Of a stretch of 64,000 nt of DNA, positions 1 through 7,051 are shown piece by piece; within the stretch, counting starts at the first letter, position 1, and the number at the start of each line of letters is the position of its first letter. The notes under the pieces were generated by a model that ran no database searches, had not been told where the DNA came from, and saw nothing but the letters and a program-made list of their open reading frames with translations. Position numbers and translations under genes: made by a program. The stretch comes from Chitinophaga sp. Lineage in GTDB: Bacteria > Bacteroidota > Bacteroidia > Chitinophagales > Chitinophagaceae. The stretch lies in assembly GCF_019236475.1 (NCBI RefSeq), contig NZ_JAFAIX010000014.1, positions 62,001 to 126,000 of the forward strand. Reading direction: 5' to 3'.

Positions 1-875
1 GTCACCGTTAGTTTAGTGCTGCATCGAAGCGTATATTCGTCTTGTTTCATTTCAGCAGGATTATAGCGGATCTTAACCCCATATTGGTTCTCCAGCGTTG
101 TTGCCAGTTCAGCGAAACCTACCTGCGACAAAGACAGCATACCCTGCATCCATTCATTTATCTGCTCATTGTTCACTGTTGACTTCATGTATTGCTGTGC
201 GGACCTGCTGAAAGTCAGTTGATCGTTAGCGCTGAGTACATCCAGTCCTGTTTGGTGATGGAGCACTTTTACCATGCCTGTTTTCACCGTCACCTGTGTT
301 TCATCCAGCAGTGGGTGCGCCTTCACATCAAAGGAAGTACCGAGTACCTGTACATTAATTTCGGTGGTATGGACTTCAAAAGGATGTCTGGCATCCTGAT
401 GAATATCAAAGAAGGCCTCCCCTTCCAGTGCTACTGATCTTACCTCTCCGAAAGAGCGAGGATATTTTAGGCTGGCGCCAGCGTTTAGCCATACCCGTGA
501 GCTATCTGGCAATAGGAACTCCTTCATTTCTCCTGGCCCGGCAGTGGCCAGCAGCATATCGTGGCGGTCCTGGTATTTTTTAAACAATAATCCTGCGGTG
601 ATGAGCAAACCTGTTATAACCGCAGCGGCCATCCACCAGCGGCGATACAGCGGGATAGCTGTTTCTGCCACTGGCATGGTATCATTATCTATTTCCGAAT
701 GGATATGTTGCAGCATATCCTGCTGTATATATTGCCTGTGTGCATCGTCTCGGAACACCTGCGCTACCGGTTCCTGGGAATCATACCAGGATTGCAGCCA
801 TTCCAGCTCTTGCTGCGTACAGGTGCCGGTATCGAGGCGTGACAGGATTTGTTTTATTTTTTCCTGGTCGTTCAC
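1..875 (-). CDS. FecR-family anti-sigma factor, 3' end outside window
   Basis: Inner-membrane anti-sigma factor that would hold the ECF sigma factor encoded just upstream and release it when a TonB-dependent transporter signals. I translated the frame by eye from a GTG at 873-875 (MNDQEKIKQIL...); an in-frame GTG 13 codons further upstream is the alternative, with a stop before it. About 291 residues are visible. A cytoplasmic N-terminal part of about 80 residues is followed by one membrane segment (WWMAAAVITGLLITAGLLF) and then a FecR domain with GPGEMKEFLLPDSSRVWLNAG and GEAFFDIHQD...HPFEVHT. The visible end (NQYGVKIRYNP...YTLRC) is the start of the usual C-terminal secretin/TonB-like domain. 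The order sigma then FecR, about 80 bp apart, is the standard Bacteroidota layout; a SusC-type receptor gene would be expected to the left of the window. Confidence 0.88.
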   Translation of the reverse strand, partial: MNDQEKIKQILSRLDTGTCTQQELEWLQSWYDSQEPVAQVFRDDAHRQYIQQDMLQHIHSEIDNDTMPVAETAIPLYRRWWMAAAVITGLLITAGLLFKKYQDRHDMLLATAGPGEMKEFLLPDSSRVWLNAGASLKYPRSFGEVRSVALEGEAFFDIHQDARHPFEVHTTEINVQVLGTSFDVKAHPLLDETQVTVKTGMVKVLHHQTGLDVLSANDQLTFSRSAQQYMKSTVNNEQINEWMQGMLSLSQVGFAELATTLENQYGVKIRYNPAEMKQDEYTLRCSTKLTV

Positions 876-955
876 GTTGTAATAACCGTTTGCTTGTATA
901 TATGACACGGCTCAAAAGGTCCAGTACCATATCTCCTTAAAAAATTTCAGATTTT

Positions 956-1504
956 TTATTTGCAAGAGCGTAACTGCTCGCGGATGCGACTCAAAGCGAG
1001 TCCCAGTTGGTTTTTCACTGTTTGGCGACTGAGCGCCAGTTGGGTGGCAATATCATCAATAGAGCGGAAATCCCGGTGGTTGAGGAGGTAAATATCACGC
1101 ATACGTGGTGGCATAGCGGCAACGGTGGCGGCTATAATGCGTTGCATTTCATTGAGCAGTAGTGGTCCGTCTGCTTTTAAGAGTGGGGACAGCGGAATAT
1201 CTGCGAAGACATCCAGGTGCTTTTGGTAGGTGGTCGTATTTCGAAAGTGATTGAATACACGGTATTTCAGGGCTACATGGAGGTAGGCCGATAGTTGTTC
1301 ACGGATGGCCAGGTCTTTTCTTTTCTGCCAGAGGGCAATGAAAACATCCTGCACACAGTCCTTCGCATCTGCGTCCTGCTGTAGTCTGGCATAGGCGGCC
1401 GTGTAAAGCTGCTCCCAATAGCGATGATACAATTCATCAAAAGCTGCCTTATCATCATACACCCGCATACGCTCCCATAAAGCGGTATCCGGCAATTGTT
1501 TCAA
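956..1504 (-). CDS. ECF RNA polymerase sigma-70 factor (FecI/RpoE-like)
   Basis: Extracytoplasmic-function sigma factor of 182 residues. Region 2 is seen at about residues 20-90 (FDELYHRYWEQLYTAAYARL, then DAKDCVQDVFIALWQKR) and region 4 at about 125-178 (MPPRMRDIYLLNHR, then SIDDIATQLALSRQTVKNQL, the helix-turn-helix that reads the -35 element). Length is normal for the Bacteroidota ECF family that pairs with FecR. It lies directly upstream of the FecR gene on the same strand, so the two probably form one transcription unit with regulated activity rather than regulated amount. The target promoter is not identifiable here but normally is the downstream transporter operon, which lies outside the window. 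Confidence 0.93.
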   Translation of the reverse strand: MKQLPDTALWERMRVYDDKAAFDELYHRYWEQLYTAAYARLQQDADAKDCVQDVFIALWQKRKDLAIREQLSAYLHVALKYRVFNHFRNTTTYQKHLDVFADIPLSPLLKADGPLLLNEMQRIIAATVAAMPPRMRDIYLLNHRDFRSIDDIATQLALSRQTVKNQLGLALSRIREQLRSCK

Positions 1505-1613
1505 TCACAAAAGGTTTAAGCGTAAATATAAATAATTCAGTTTCAAATTTGCAAATCTGGCTATTGGTGGAGGGATATAAAATAATCAACTTTTTGGAAA
1601 TAAAAAAATATGC

Positions 1614-1653
1614 GTAACCAATCGGTTACATATATTTGTAACCGATTGGTTAC
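1614..1653. promoter_or_regulatory. Double operator of the ArsR-type regulator, with a -7 box between the two sites
   Basis: Two 16-bp sites, GTAACCAATCGGTTAC (1614-1629) and GTAACCGATTGGTTAC (1638-1653), are exact reverse complements of each other, and each is itself an inverted repeat of GTAACC/GGTTAC. Their centres are 24 bp apart. The 8-bp spacer with the first base of the second site reads TATATTTG (1631-1638), an exact match to the Bacteroidota -7 box TAnnTTTG. The second site ends 13 bp before the start codon of the ArsR-family gene. A dimer on either site would cover the promoter, which is the expected layout for self-repression. Binding by this regulator is inference; the sequence symmetry is seen directly. 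Confidence 0.8.
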
Positions 1654-1666
1654 ATAATAAAATATT

Positions 1667-1993
1667 ATGAGAAGAGACGTATTTCAAGCGATAGCAGATC
1701 CAACGCGACGAGAAATCATCCAGTTATTGGCTGGCAATAGTTTAAACCTTAACAGCATTGCCGAGAACTTCTCCGTTAGCCGTCCGGCGATTTCCAAGCA
1801 CATTCGCATACTAACGGAATGTGGATTGGTAGGCATCCGAACGGCAGGACGAGAGCGGATATGTTATGCTAATCTACAGGGATTACGGGAGGTAGCAGAT
1901 TGGACCGCTAAGTATCAGGAATTCTGGAATACCAAGCTGGATGCGTTGGGCGACTTTCTCGAACATCAAAAAAAGCATAAAAAGAAGAAATAA
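1667..1993 (+). CDS. ArsR-family winged-helix transcriptional repressor
   Basis: Dimeric DNA-binding repressor of 108 residues. The N-terminus reads RRDVFQAIADPTRREIIQLL, followed by a helix-turn-helix (NLNSIAENFSVSRPAISKHI) and a wing (GLVGIRTAGRERICYANLQ). There is no ELCVCDL-type metal-binding box and no clustered cysteines, so this is the non-metal subgroup that normally sits next to an SRPBCC/AHSA1 protein. That partner begins 30 bp downstream on the same strand and was probably transcribed with it. The lysine-rich tail (HKKKK) is unremarkable. The double operator immediately upstream suggests autorepression. The inducing signal is unknown. Confidence 0.92.
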   Translation: MRRDVFQAIADPTRREIIQLLAGNSLNLNSIAENFSVSRPAISKHIRILTECGLVGIRTAGRERICYANLQGLREVADWTAKYQEFWNTKLDALGDFLEHQKKHKKKK

Positions 1994-2023
1994 GCATTTT
2001 ATCATTTTTTAAAACCAAATAAT

Positions 2024-2467
2024 ATGAGTGCCACACCCCTGATAACAGAACGAGTATATGACGCCCCTGCCAACACGGTATGGGATGCCCTCACCCAAAT
2101 CGACCAATTGCGCAAATGGTATTTCCAGTTGGACGATTTCAAGGCTGAACCTGGGTTTAAGTTTACCTTCACAGGTAAGGATAACGGGAACGTGTATATA
2201 CATCTTTGTGAGGTCAAAGAAGTAATACCTGGACGTAAAATCACTTACAGTTGGGTATATGAGGGATACCCCGGATATTCTGAAGTGAGCTGGGAATTAT
2301 TTCCCGAAGGCAACAAGACCAAAGTGCTGTTGACCCATCGGGGTTTGGAATCATTCAATGCGATCGACAATCCGTCTTTCCAAATCAGCAGTTTCCAGCG
2401 TGGTTGGGGTTATTTCCTCAACGAGGCCTTGCTGAAGTACCTGGATGGCGTTACCGTAACGCAATAA
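2024..2467 (+). CDS. SRPBCC/AHSA1-domain protein
   Basis: Small START-like fold protein of 147 residues with a hydrophobic pocket. The family signature is clear: ITERVYDAPANTVWDALTQI at the N-terminus, then QLRKWYFQ, the PGFKFTF strand, the central GRKITYSWVYEGYPG and the final LNEALLKYL helix. Members linked to ArsR regulators are thought to bind a small hydrophobic ligand or to act on one, but no specific reaction can be read from the sequence. It is co-directional with the ArsR gene, 30 bp apart. Its stop codon is separated by only 3 bp from the stop codon of the convergent GH2 gene, so no terminator fits between them. Confidence 0.88.
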   Translation: MSATPLITERVYDAPANTVWDALTQIDQLRKWYFQLDDFKAEPGFKFTFTGKDNGNVYIHLCEVKEVIPGRKITYSWVYEGYPGYSEVSWELFPEGNKTKVLLTHRGLESFNAIDNPSFQISSFQRGWGYFLNEALLKYLDGVTVTQ

Positions 2468-2470
2468 CCC

Positions 2471-5083
2471 TTACCAGGTTGGTTCGTCCCGCTTCATTTT
2501 TTCCAGCGTGGATTCATATGACTTTTTTTCCTGATCGGGCGCCAATGCGAGCGCCCGTTCTTGTATTGCGATGGCTTCATGTTTGCGACCCGCTTTATAT
2601 AGCAGGTTCGCCTGGGTATTCATGAATAACGAGCGTTCTCCTTGTTCTAAGCAGATACCGCTCCATTTGGAAGCAGTCAATAAAACAGTGGAATCGTCCG
2701 AGCGATAGAAAACCGTTGTAGCAAACCGATTCAGTTCATCCAAAGATAAATTCTTCGCGTACTTAGCTACATACCGCGTGGCTGCGGGAAAAAACTGTTT
2801 CCATTGTTTATTATTCAAATGATAGAGTGTTTTTGCCCGCAAGTAAATTTCTTCTCCGGGACTGCCGTACCTCATGGCTTTCTGCTGCATCGCAAACCAA
2901 TTTGGGTGCTCATTGGTGCTACTGATATTTGGATTGATCACGTCTGCATAAATAGTCGACATTAACTTCAACTCCGCCTGCCGGGCTCCCATCACTTTAT
3001 TAGCAGCTTCTTTATTCGCCGAGATAATAGTGAATGCCGTATCTTTTATACTGGTGGCCATGTTAAAAATAAACAGCCATTGCGAGCGGGAATAGGGCGG
3101 CTTTATCTGCATCAAATAATCATTGGCGATTTTCCTCGCGTTGGGCATATCATTGAGTCGTACTGCCATTTGGGCCAACTCTTTCAGGAAGCTGGTATCT
3201 TTGCTGCCGGTTTTATACTTACGTAGCCATTCTGTATAACGATTGTCCGGATTGGTAGTATCCATATCCTTTATCTTGAGGTCGGCCGGCACCGGACCTG
3301 TAGGGGGAAGTATCATTCGATGAATTTCCCGGATACGTTCAATCGGTATTTTGATCATCTCCCGATCATACGTCATGAGGCCATTTTCCTCGATTTCCAC
3401 ATCAAAGGGTTCTGTATAGATGGAACCGCTCAACCCTTCTTCCTCATATATTTTGAGGTGTTTTACCATGTATTCATATTTCACCGGGAAATCTGCCGGT
3501 GGTACGGAGATATATCCCCAACCTTCTGCAGCATTCCATTGATGGTTCATGACTCTCACCTGCACCCCACCCCATTCGCCCAGCACACGAGCCTTGCCTG
3601 ACAATGCGGGTGCAATACCTGGTCCGGGATATTCATGGACATCTGTGAGATCTGCGGATTTCCAACGTTCCAGCGGATTCGCGGGTGCTCTCCTGTCGTA
3701 ATTTTCGCCCGTATGACCATTGATCAACCTATCTGGATCTTTTTTCTTCATCCATTCTGTTAATCTTTGTTGATCATATTTAGCCCAGCCTTCGTTGAAC
3801 AATACCCAACAAACGATGCTAGGATGATTTTTCAGCAGTTCAATATTTTCGGCATTCTCCTTTTCAAATTCAATTTTGGCGGTAGGAGATTCATTGGCGC
3901 AAGTAACCATATCTTGCCATACGAGTATCCCTAGTTTATCGCAGTGGTAATACCAGCGGGCGGGTTCCAGTTTGATATGTTTACGGATGGTATTAAATCC
4001 CATGGATTTGATGGCCAGGATATCGAAGCGCAAGGCTTCATCCGTTGGAGCGGTATAGAGCCCATCCGGCCAGAAGCCTTGGTCCAGCACACCGAGGTTG
4101 TAGGTATATTTTCCATTGAGGTAGATACGCTCCTGTCCTTTCCCATCTTTCATGACCGCGATGGTACGAATTCCGGCATAAGAGGTAACAGAGTCCACCA
4201 CTTTCCCTTGGCTAAAGAGTTTAATGCTCAAATCATAGAGGAAAGGATCTTCCGGGGACCAGCGGTGTACATCCGGGATAGTCATTTCCAGCGTATCACT
4301 GGCATTTCCGCTGACGCGAGCCACTGGCGCACCATTAGCGAAGGCGGTGATTTCTGTGGTATAATTCTTTTTATCGTTTGGTGAGACCTGTACTTTCAGG
4401 GAGCTTTCCTTCGGCATCAGGTTAATCCGAGAAATATAACTGTCTGGCACTGTTTCCAACCAGACTGTCTGCCAGATACCGCTGCTAGCTGTGTACATAA
4501 TTCCTCTGGGCTGTAGCACTTGTTTCCCTCTGGGGTTGTTTCCCTGATCAGAAGGATCCCAAACGGACACCAATAGTTGATTACTGCCATCATGGAGGGC
4601 ATTGGTGATGTCGATCGTAAAGGCTTGATAGCCTCCGGCGTGATCGCCTACTTGTTTTCCATTTATGTAAACGGTGGCCTGCCAATCGACCGCCCCAAAA
4701 TGAAGCAGTACCCTATTTCCGGGCGCTTGTGGTTTTTCGATCATGCGCTTGTACCAGAGGCGCTCATCTGGCTGGAGTGACTTTCTCACGCCCGACAGTG
4801 CTGATTCCAGTGGATACGGCACGAGGATTTGTCCTTGGAATTGAGAGGGCACGGCCGCATCTTTTTTAGTGATGGCGTAATCCCATAAGCCATTCAGGTT
4901 GACCCATTGCGGTCGAACCATTTGGGGTCTGGGATATTCCGGCAATGCGTTTTCCGGGGAAACTTGTTTGGTCCATCTAGTAGTGATGGGGATGGGCTGG
5001 GGTTTCCATGAAGACTGCGCATTTGTAGTGATAGCAACAGCCAGGAATGCCAGCAGGAAGAGAAAGGATGATTGCTTCTGCAT
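2471..5083 (-). CDS. Secreted glycoside hydrolase family 2 enzyme (beta-galactosidase/glucuronidase type)
   Basis: Probable exo-acting beta-glycosidase of 870 residues exported by a signal peptide (LFLLAFLAVAITTNAQ). The GH2 layout is visible: a sugar-binding jelly roll (WVNLNGLWDYAI, VLLHFGAVDWQATVYINGKQVG, GIWQTVWLE) at about 50-220, an immunoglobulin-like domain to about 320, then a TIM barrel. The acid/base glutamate is in SIVCWVLFNEGW (about residue 430) and the likely nucleophile in RVLGEWGG (about residue 503). After the barrel, about 230 residues at the C-terminus look helical and end in a TPR-like stretch (AIAIQERALALAP), which is extra to a standard GH2. It stands alone downstream of an ECF sigma gene, with a hairpin between them. 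Substrate cannot be told from sequence. Confidence 0.88.
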   Translation of the reverse strand: MQKQSSFLFLLAFLAVAITTNAQSSWKPQPIPITTRWTKQVSPENALPEYPRPQMVRPQWVNLNGLWDYAITKKDAAVPSQFQGQILVPYPLESALSGVRKSLQPDERLWYKRMIEKPQAPGNRVLLHFGAVDWQATVYINGKQVGDHAGGYQAFTIDITNALHDGSNQLLVSVWDPSDQGNNPRGKQVLQPRGIMYTASSGIWQTVWLETVPDSYISRINLMPKESSLKVQVSPNDKKNYTTEITAFANGAPVARVSGNASDTLEMTIPDVHRWSPEDPFLYDLSIKLFSQGKVVDSVTSYAGIRTIAVMKDGKGQERIYLNGKYTYNLGVLDQGFWPDGLYTAPTDEALRFDILAIKSMGFNTIRKHIKLEPARWYYHCDKLGILVWQDMVTCANESPTAKIEFEKENAENIELLKNHPSIVCWVLFNEGWAKYDQQRLTEWMKKKDPDRLINGHTGENYDRRAPANPLERWKSADLTDVHEYPGPGIAPALSGKARVLGEWGGVQVRVMNHQWNAAEGWGYISVPPADFPVKYEYMVKHLKIYEEEGLSGSIYTEPFDVEIEENGLMTYDREMIKIPIERIREIHRMILPPTGPVPADLKIKDMDTTNPDNRYTEWLRKYKTGSKDTSFLKELAQMAVRLNDMPNARKIANDYLMQIKPPYSRSQWLFIFNMATSIKDTAFTIISANKEAANKVMGARQAELKLMSTIYADVINPNISSTNEHPNWFAMQQKAMRYGSPGEEIYLRAKTLYHLNNKQWKQFFPAATRYVAKYAKNLSLDELNRFATTVFYRSDDSTVLLTASKWSGICLEQGERSLFMNTQANLLYKAGRKHEAIAIQERALALAPDQEKKSYESTLEKMKRDEPTW

Positions 5084-5137
5084 AACTGGAATGAATTAAA
5101 TGAGGGGAAATGAATACTAACCAACACAAACGATAAT

Positions 5138-5164
5138 GTAATCCCCGCTGTATGCGGGGATTAC
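5138..5164 (-). terminator. Perfect 11-bp hairpin between the orphan sigma gene and the GH2 gene
   Basis: GTAATCCCCGC (5138-5148), loop TGTAT, GCGGGGATTAC (5154-5164). It lies about 140 bp past the stop of the upstream sigma factor gene and about 55 bp ahead of the GH2 start. There is no clear U-run after it on the minus strand, so it may be a terminator or an element in the GH2 leader. Confidence 0.5.
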
Positions 5165-5302
5165 GGGCACTAGCGCCCAAAATAAGTTGAACGGAAAACG
5201 GCCGAAGATAAATGAGGAATGGCCGTCAGTCAGTGACAGGAATCAGTCAGGAGGGTATTAACACACAGTAATTCTAATACTAGCAACAGTAAAAATCGGC
5301 AA

Positions 5303-5869
5303 CTATTGGATATAATGGGATTTCAGCTTACTTCTGATGATTTTGATACAGTTACTCATATGATTTTTGATCGTTTGATTAGAGAGCCCTCTGGACTCCA
5401 TAATCTCTCTGGTGCTGAGTTCCTGGATAAAGCGCATTTCAAAAATCTTTCTTTGCTGAGGGGGCACAGATTTCATGGCTTTCAAAATCTGAAGGTAGAT
5501 CTCTTTATCTTCTATTCTTCGTTGTGTGGTGGCTTCGATACGATCATTATCGTACGCCTGTTTATGGCGTTCCATTTTGGATACCTGTTTGATAGCATCA
5601 ATAGCCCTGCGTCGTACACATACGATCAGGTATGCTTTCAGGTTAACGGGTACGGGCAACTCCAATCTTTTATTCCAAATGGTAATGAATACATTTTGAA
5701 CCACATCTTCCGCGAGATCTTTATCACGCACTATATAATTCGCTTCCCTGAGCAGGTGCTTGTAATACGCCTGGTACAGTTCTTTAATAGCGATTTCTCT
5801 GTTGCTTTGCAGCAGGTCAGACAGATGATCATTTAATGTTTCCCGGGATAATTTGAATTGATTTACCAT
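5303..5869 (-). CDS. ECF sigma-70 factor without an adjacent anti-sigma gene
   Basis: Sigma factor of 188 residues. Region 2 is seen in AIKELYQAYYKHLLREANYI and AEDVVQNVFITIWNKR; the linker carries LKAYLIVCVRRRAIDAIKQ; region 4 is VPPQQRKIFEMRFIQ followed by STREIMESRGLSNQTIKNHM. It groups with the Bacteroidota FecI-like type. Unlike the pair at the left edge, no FecR gene follows: the next gene on the same strand is the GH2 hydrolase, beyond a perfect hairpin. Upstream on the same strand, after a nested hairpin, comes the TlpA-like gene. What it controls is not visible; the GH2 gene or the upstream trio are candidates only by position. Confidence 0.9.
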   Translation of the reverse strand: MVNQFKLSRETLNDHLSDLLQSNREIAIKELYQAYYKHLLREANYIVRDKDLAEDVVQNVFITIWNKRLELPVPVNLKAYLIVCVRRRAIDAIKQVSKMERHKQAYDNDRIEATTQRRIEDKEIYLQILKAMKSVPPQQRKIFEMRFIQELSTREIMESRGLSNQTIKNHMSNCIKIIRSKLKSHYIQ

Positions 5870-5943
5870 TACTGAATCTTTGATAAGGTTAATAAGACAA
5901 CCTCATCCATCAGCAAGAAAAATCATGATTTTGGTGACCTTTT

Positions 5944-5998
5944 ATTGTTGTTATGCGGCATCATCCGAGCGGATGTTCCCCAGTCGCATAACAACAAT
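5944..5998. repeat. Nested inverted repeat with 14-bp perfect outer arms
   Basis: Outer arms ATTGTTGTTATGCG (5944-5957) and CGCATAACAACAAT (5985-5998) are exact reverse complements. Inside them a second palindrome CATCC-GAGC-GGATG (5962-5975 region) can form a smaller stem. The element sits in the 243-bp gap between the TlpA-like gene and the orphan sigma gene, 115 bp past the TlpA-like stop. No U-run follows on either strand, so a simple intrinsic terminator is not convincing. It could be a mobile-repeat remnant, a structured leader of the sigma mRNA or a processing site. Confidence 0.7.
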
Positions 5999-6112
5999 AC
6001 AAGTATCGAGAATTTTTTCTATACCGGGAAGAAAAAAAATGTTAATCAACTGTGAATCCGGAAATTACCGAGTTCTAATTAAGGTGCTACAAACCCTCCG
6101 TTTGTCTGAAAG

Positions 6113-6613
6113 TTACTCTGCTGCCACTTCCCGTAGTTTCTTATCGGATACGCTCCCATTGAAAGCCTGTTTCAGGATTTGATCCTTATTATAGACTGCC
6201 AGGTAGGGCACTGCGTGGATACCGAAATATTTTATCATCACGAAGCCCGTATCTATTCCCATGGTAAAATTCTTCCGGTATTGGTCCAGCTTGAAATCTT
6301 TTTCATATTCCCGTATTTCCGCGAGTTTACTATTGGTGAGCAGATATACATGGGTATTCCCCAGGGAATCCGCATTTTTAAGTAAGCTCGACAGCTCCGC
6401 CTTACAATAAGGGCATTCTGTAGTAATATAGAACAGGATAGCCGGATGCGCGGAAGCTGTATCCACAGTGGCATAGGTACTGTCTGACTTCAAAAAATTA
6501 ACAGGCAGTATTTTTTGGCCTTCCCTGCCGGAAACAAATGGCGGCGGTGGGGTGCTATCTCCACATCCCGCCATTAGTACCAGTAACATCATCATCTGCA
6601 AAATCAGTTTCAT
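6113..6613 (-). CDS. Thioredoxin-fold lipoprotein (TlpA-like)
   Basis: Envelope-anchored protein of 166 residues with a lipoprotein signal (LVLMAGC, cysteine at about 17). A single thioredoxin-like domain follows: HPAILFYITTECPYCKAELS holds a CPYC active site, and HAVPYLAVYNKDQ carries the cis-proline segment. The CxxC indicates thiol-disulfide exchange activity in the periplasm, as in TlpA/ResA proteins, but the segment before it is shorter than in ResA. It is the last of three tightly spaced genes (10 bp from the MauE/DoxX-like gene), suggesting one operon in which the membrane protein could supply electrons. Confidence 0.82.
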   Translation of the reverse strand: MKLILQMMMLLVLMAGCGDSTPPPPFVSGREGQKILPVNFLKSDSTYATVDTASAHPAILFYITTECPYCKAELSSLLKNADSLGNTHVYLLTNSKLAEIREYEKDFKLDQYRKNFTMGIDTGFVMIKYFGIHAVPYLAVYNKDQILKQAFNGSVSDKKLREVAAE

Positions 6614-6622
6614 AATCCTTAT

Positions 6623-7051
6623 TTAAATGGCTATAGATTGTTTTTTAATTTGTTTATTGAACCAAAGGCAAAGGCCGAGCAACAGGGTGACAAGGATATT
6701 AAACACCAGGTGTTGGGACCATGACATGGACTCTAATACACCACCGCAGCTACAAGGGAGCTTACTGGCCATGGTCAACAATACGGCGATATAAATGGTG
6801 AAAGCCACCATCATCGCAAAGGCGATATACAATCCTTTCACTCTGGTAGCAGGGATCACCAACATTAGCGCCACTACAACCTCCAGAATAGGTACTACTC
6901 TCGCCACTACCGGCGCCACTGAGTGCAACAAAGGCGATGAGCTAATAACCCATTTGAATACATCGTATTCGCGCAGCTTCATAATGCCTGTATACAGGAA
7001 CATGGCTGCTACTAGGAAGGAAATGATTTCGATGATAACTTCTTTTTTCAT
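6623..7051 (-). CDS. MauE/DoxX-like redox-associated membrane protein
   Basis: Integral membrane protein of 142 residues with four predicted segments (about 8-25, 45-65, 72-95 and 115-135). The motif SKLPCSCGG near residue 100 is the cysteine signature of MauE-type members of the DoxX superfamily, which act with periplasmic thioredoxin-like proteins. Here the partner would be the TlpA-like lipoprotein encoded 10 bp downstream. Its start overlaps the stop of the 746-residue membrane protein gene by 4 bp, so translation is probably coupled. The partner whose disulfides are handled is unknown. Confidence 0.8.
   Translation of the reverse strand: MKKEVIIEIISFLVAAMFLYTGIMKLREYDVFKWVISSSPLLHSVAPVVARVVPILEVVVALMLVIPATRVKGLYIAFAMMVAFTIYIAVLLTMASKLPCSCGGVLESMSWSQHLVFNILVTLLLGLCLWFNKQIKKQSIAI

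Noticed and set aside
5306..5836. 176-codon open frame on the plus strand
   Set aside because: It is the antisense of the orphan ECF sigma gene, whose region 2 and 4 motifs are clear; the plus-strand product has no family pattern.
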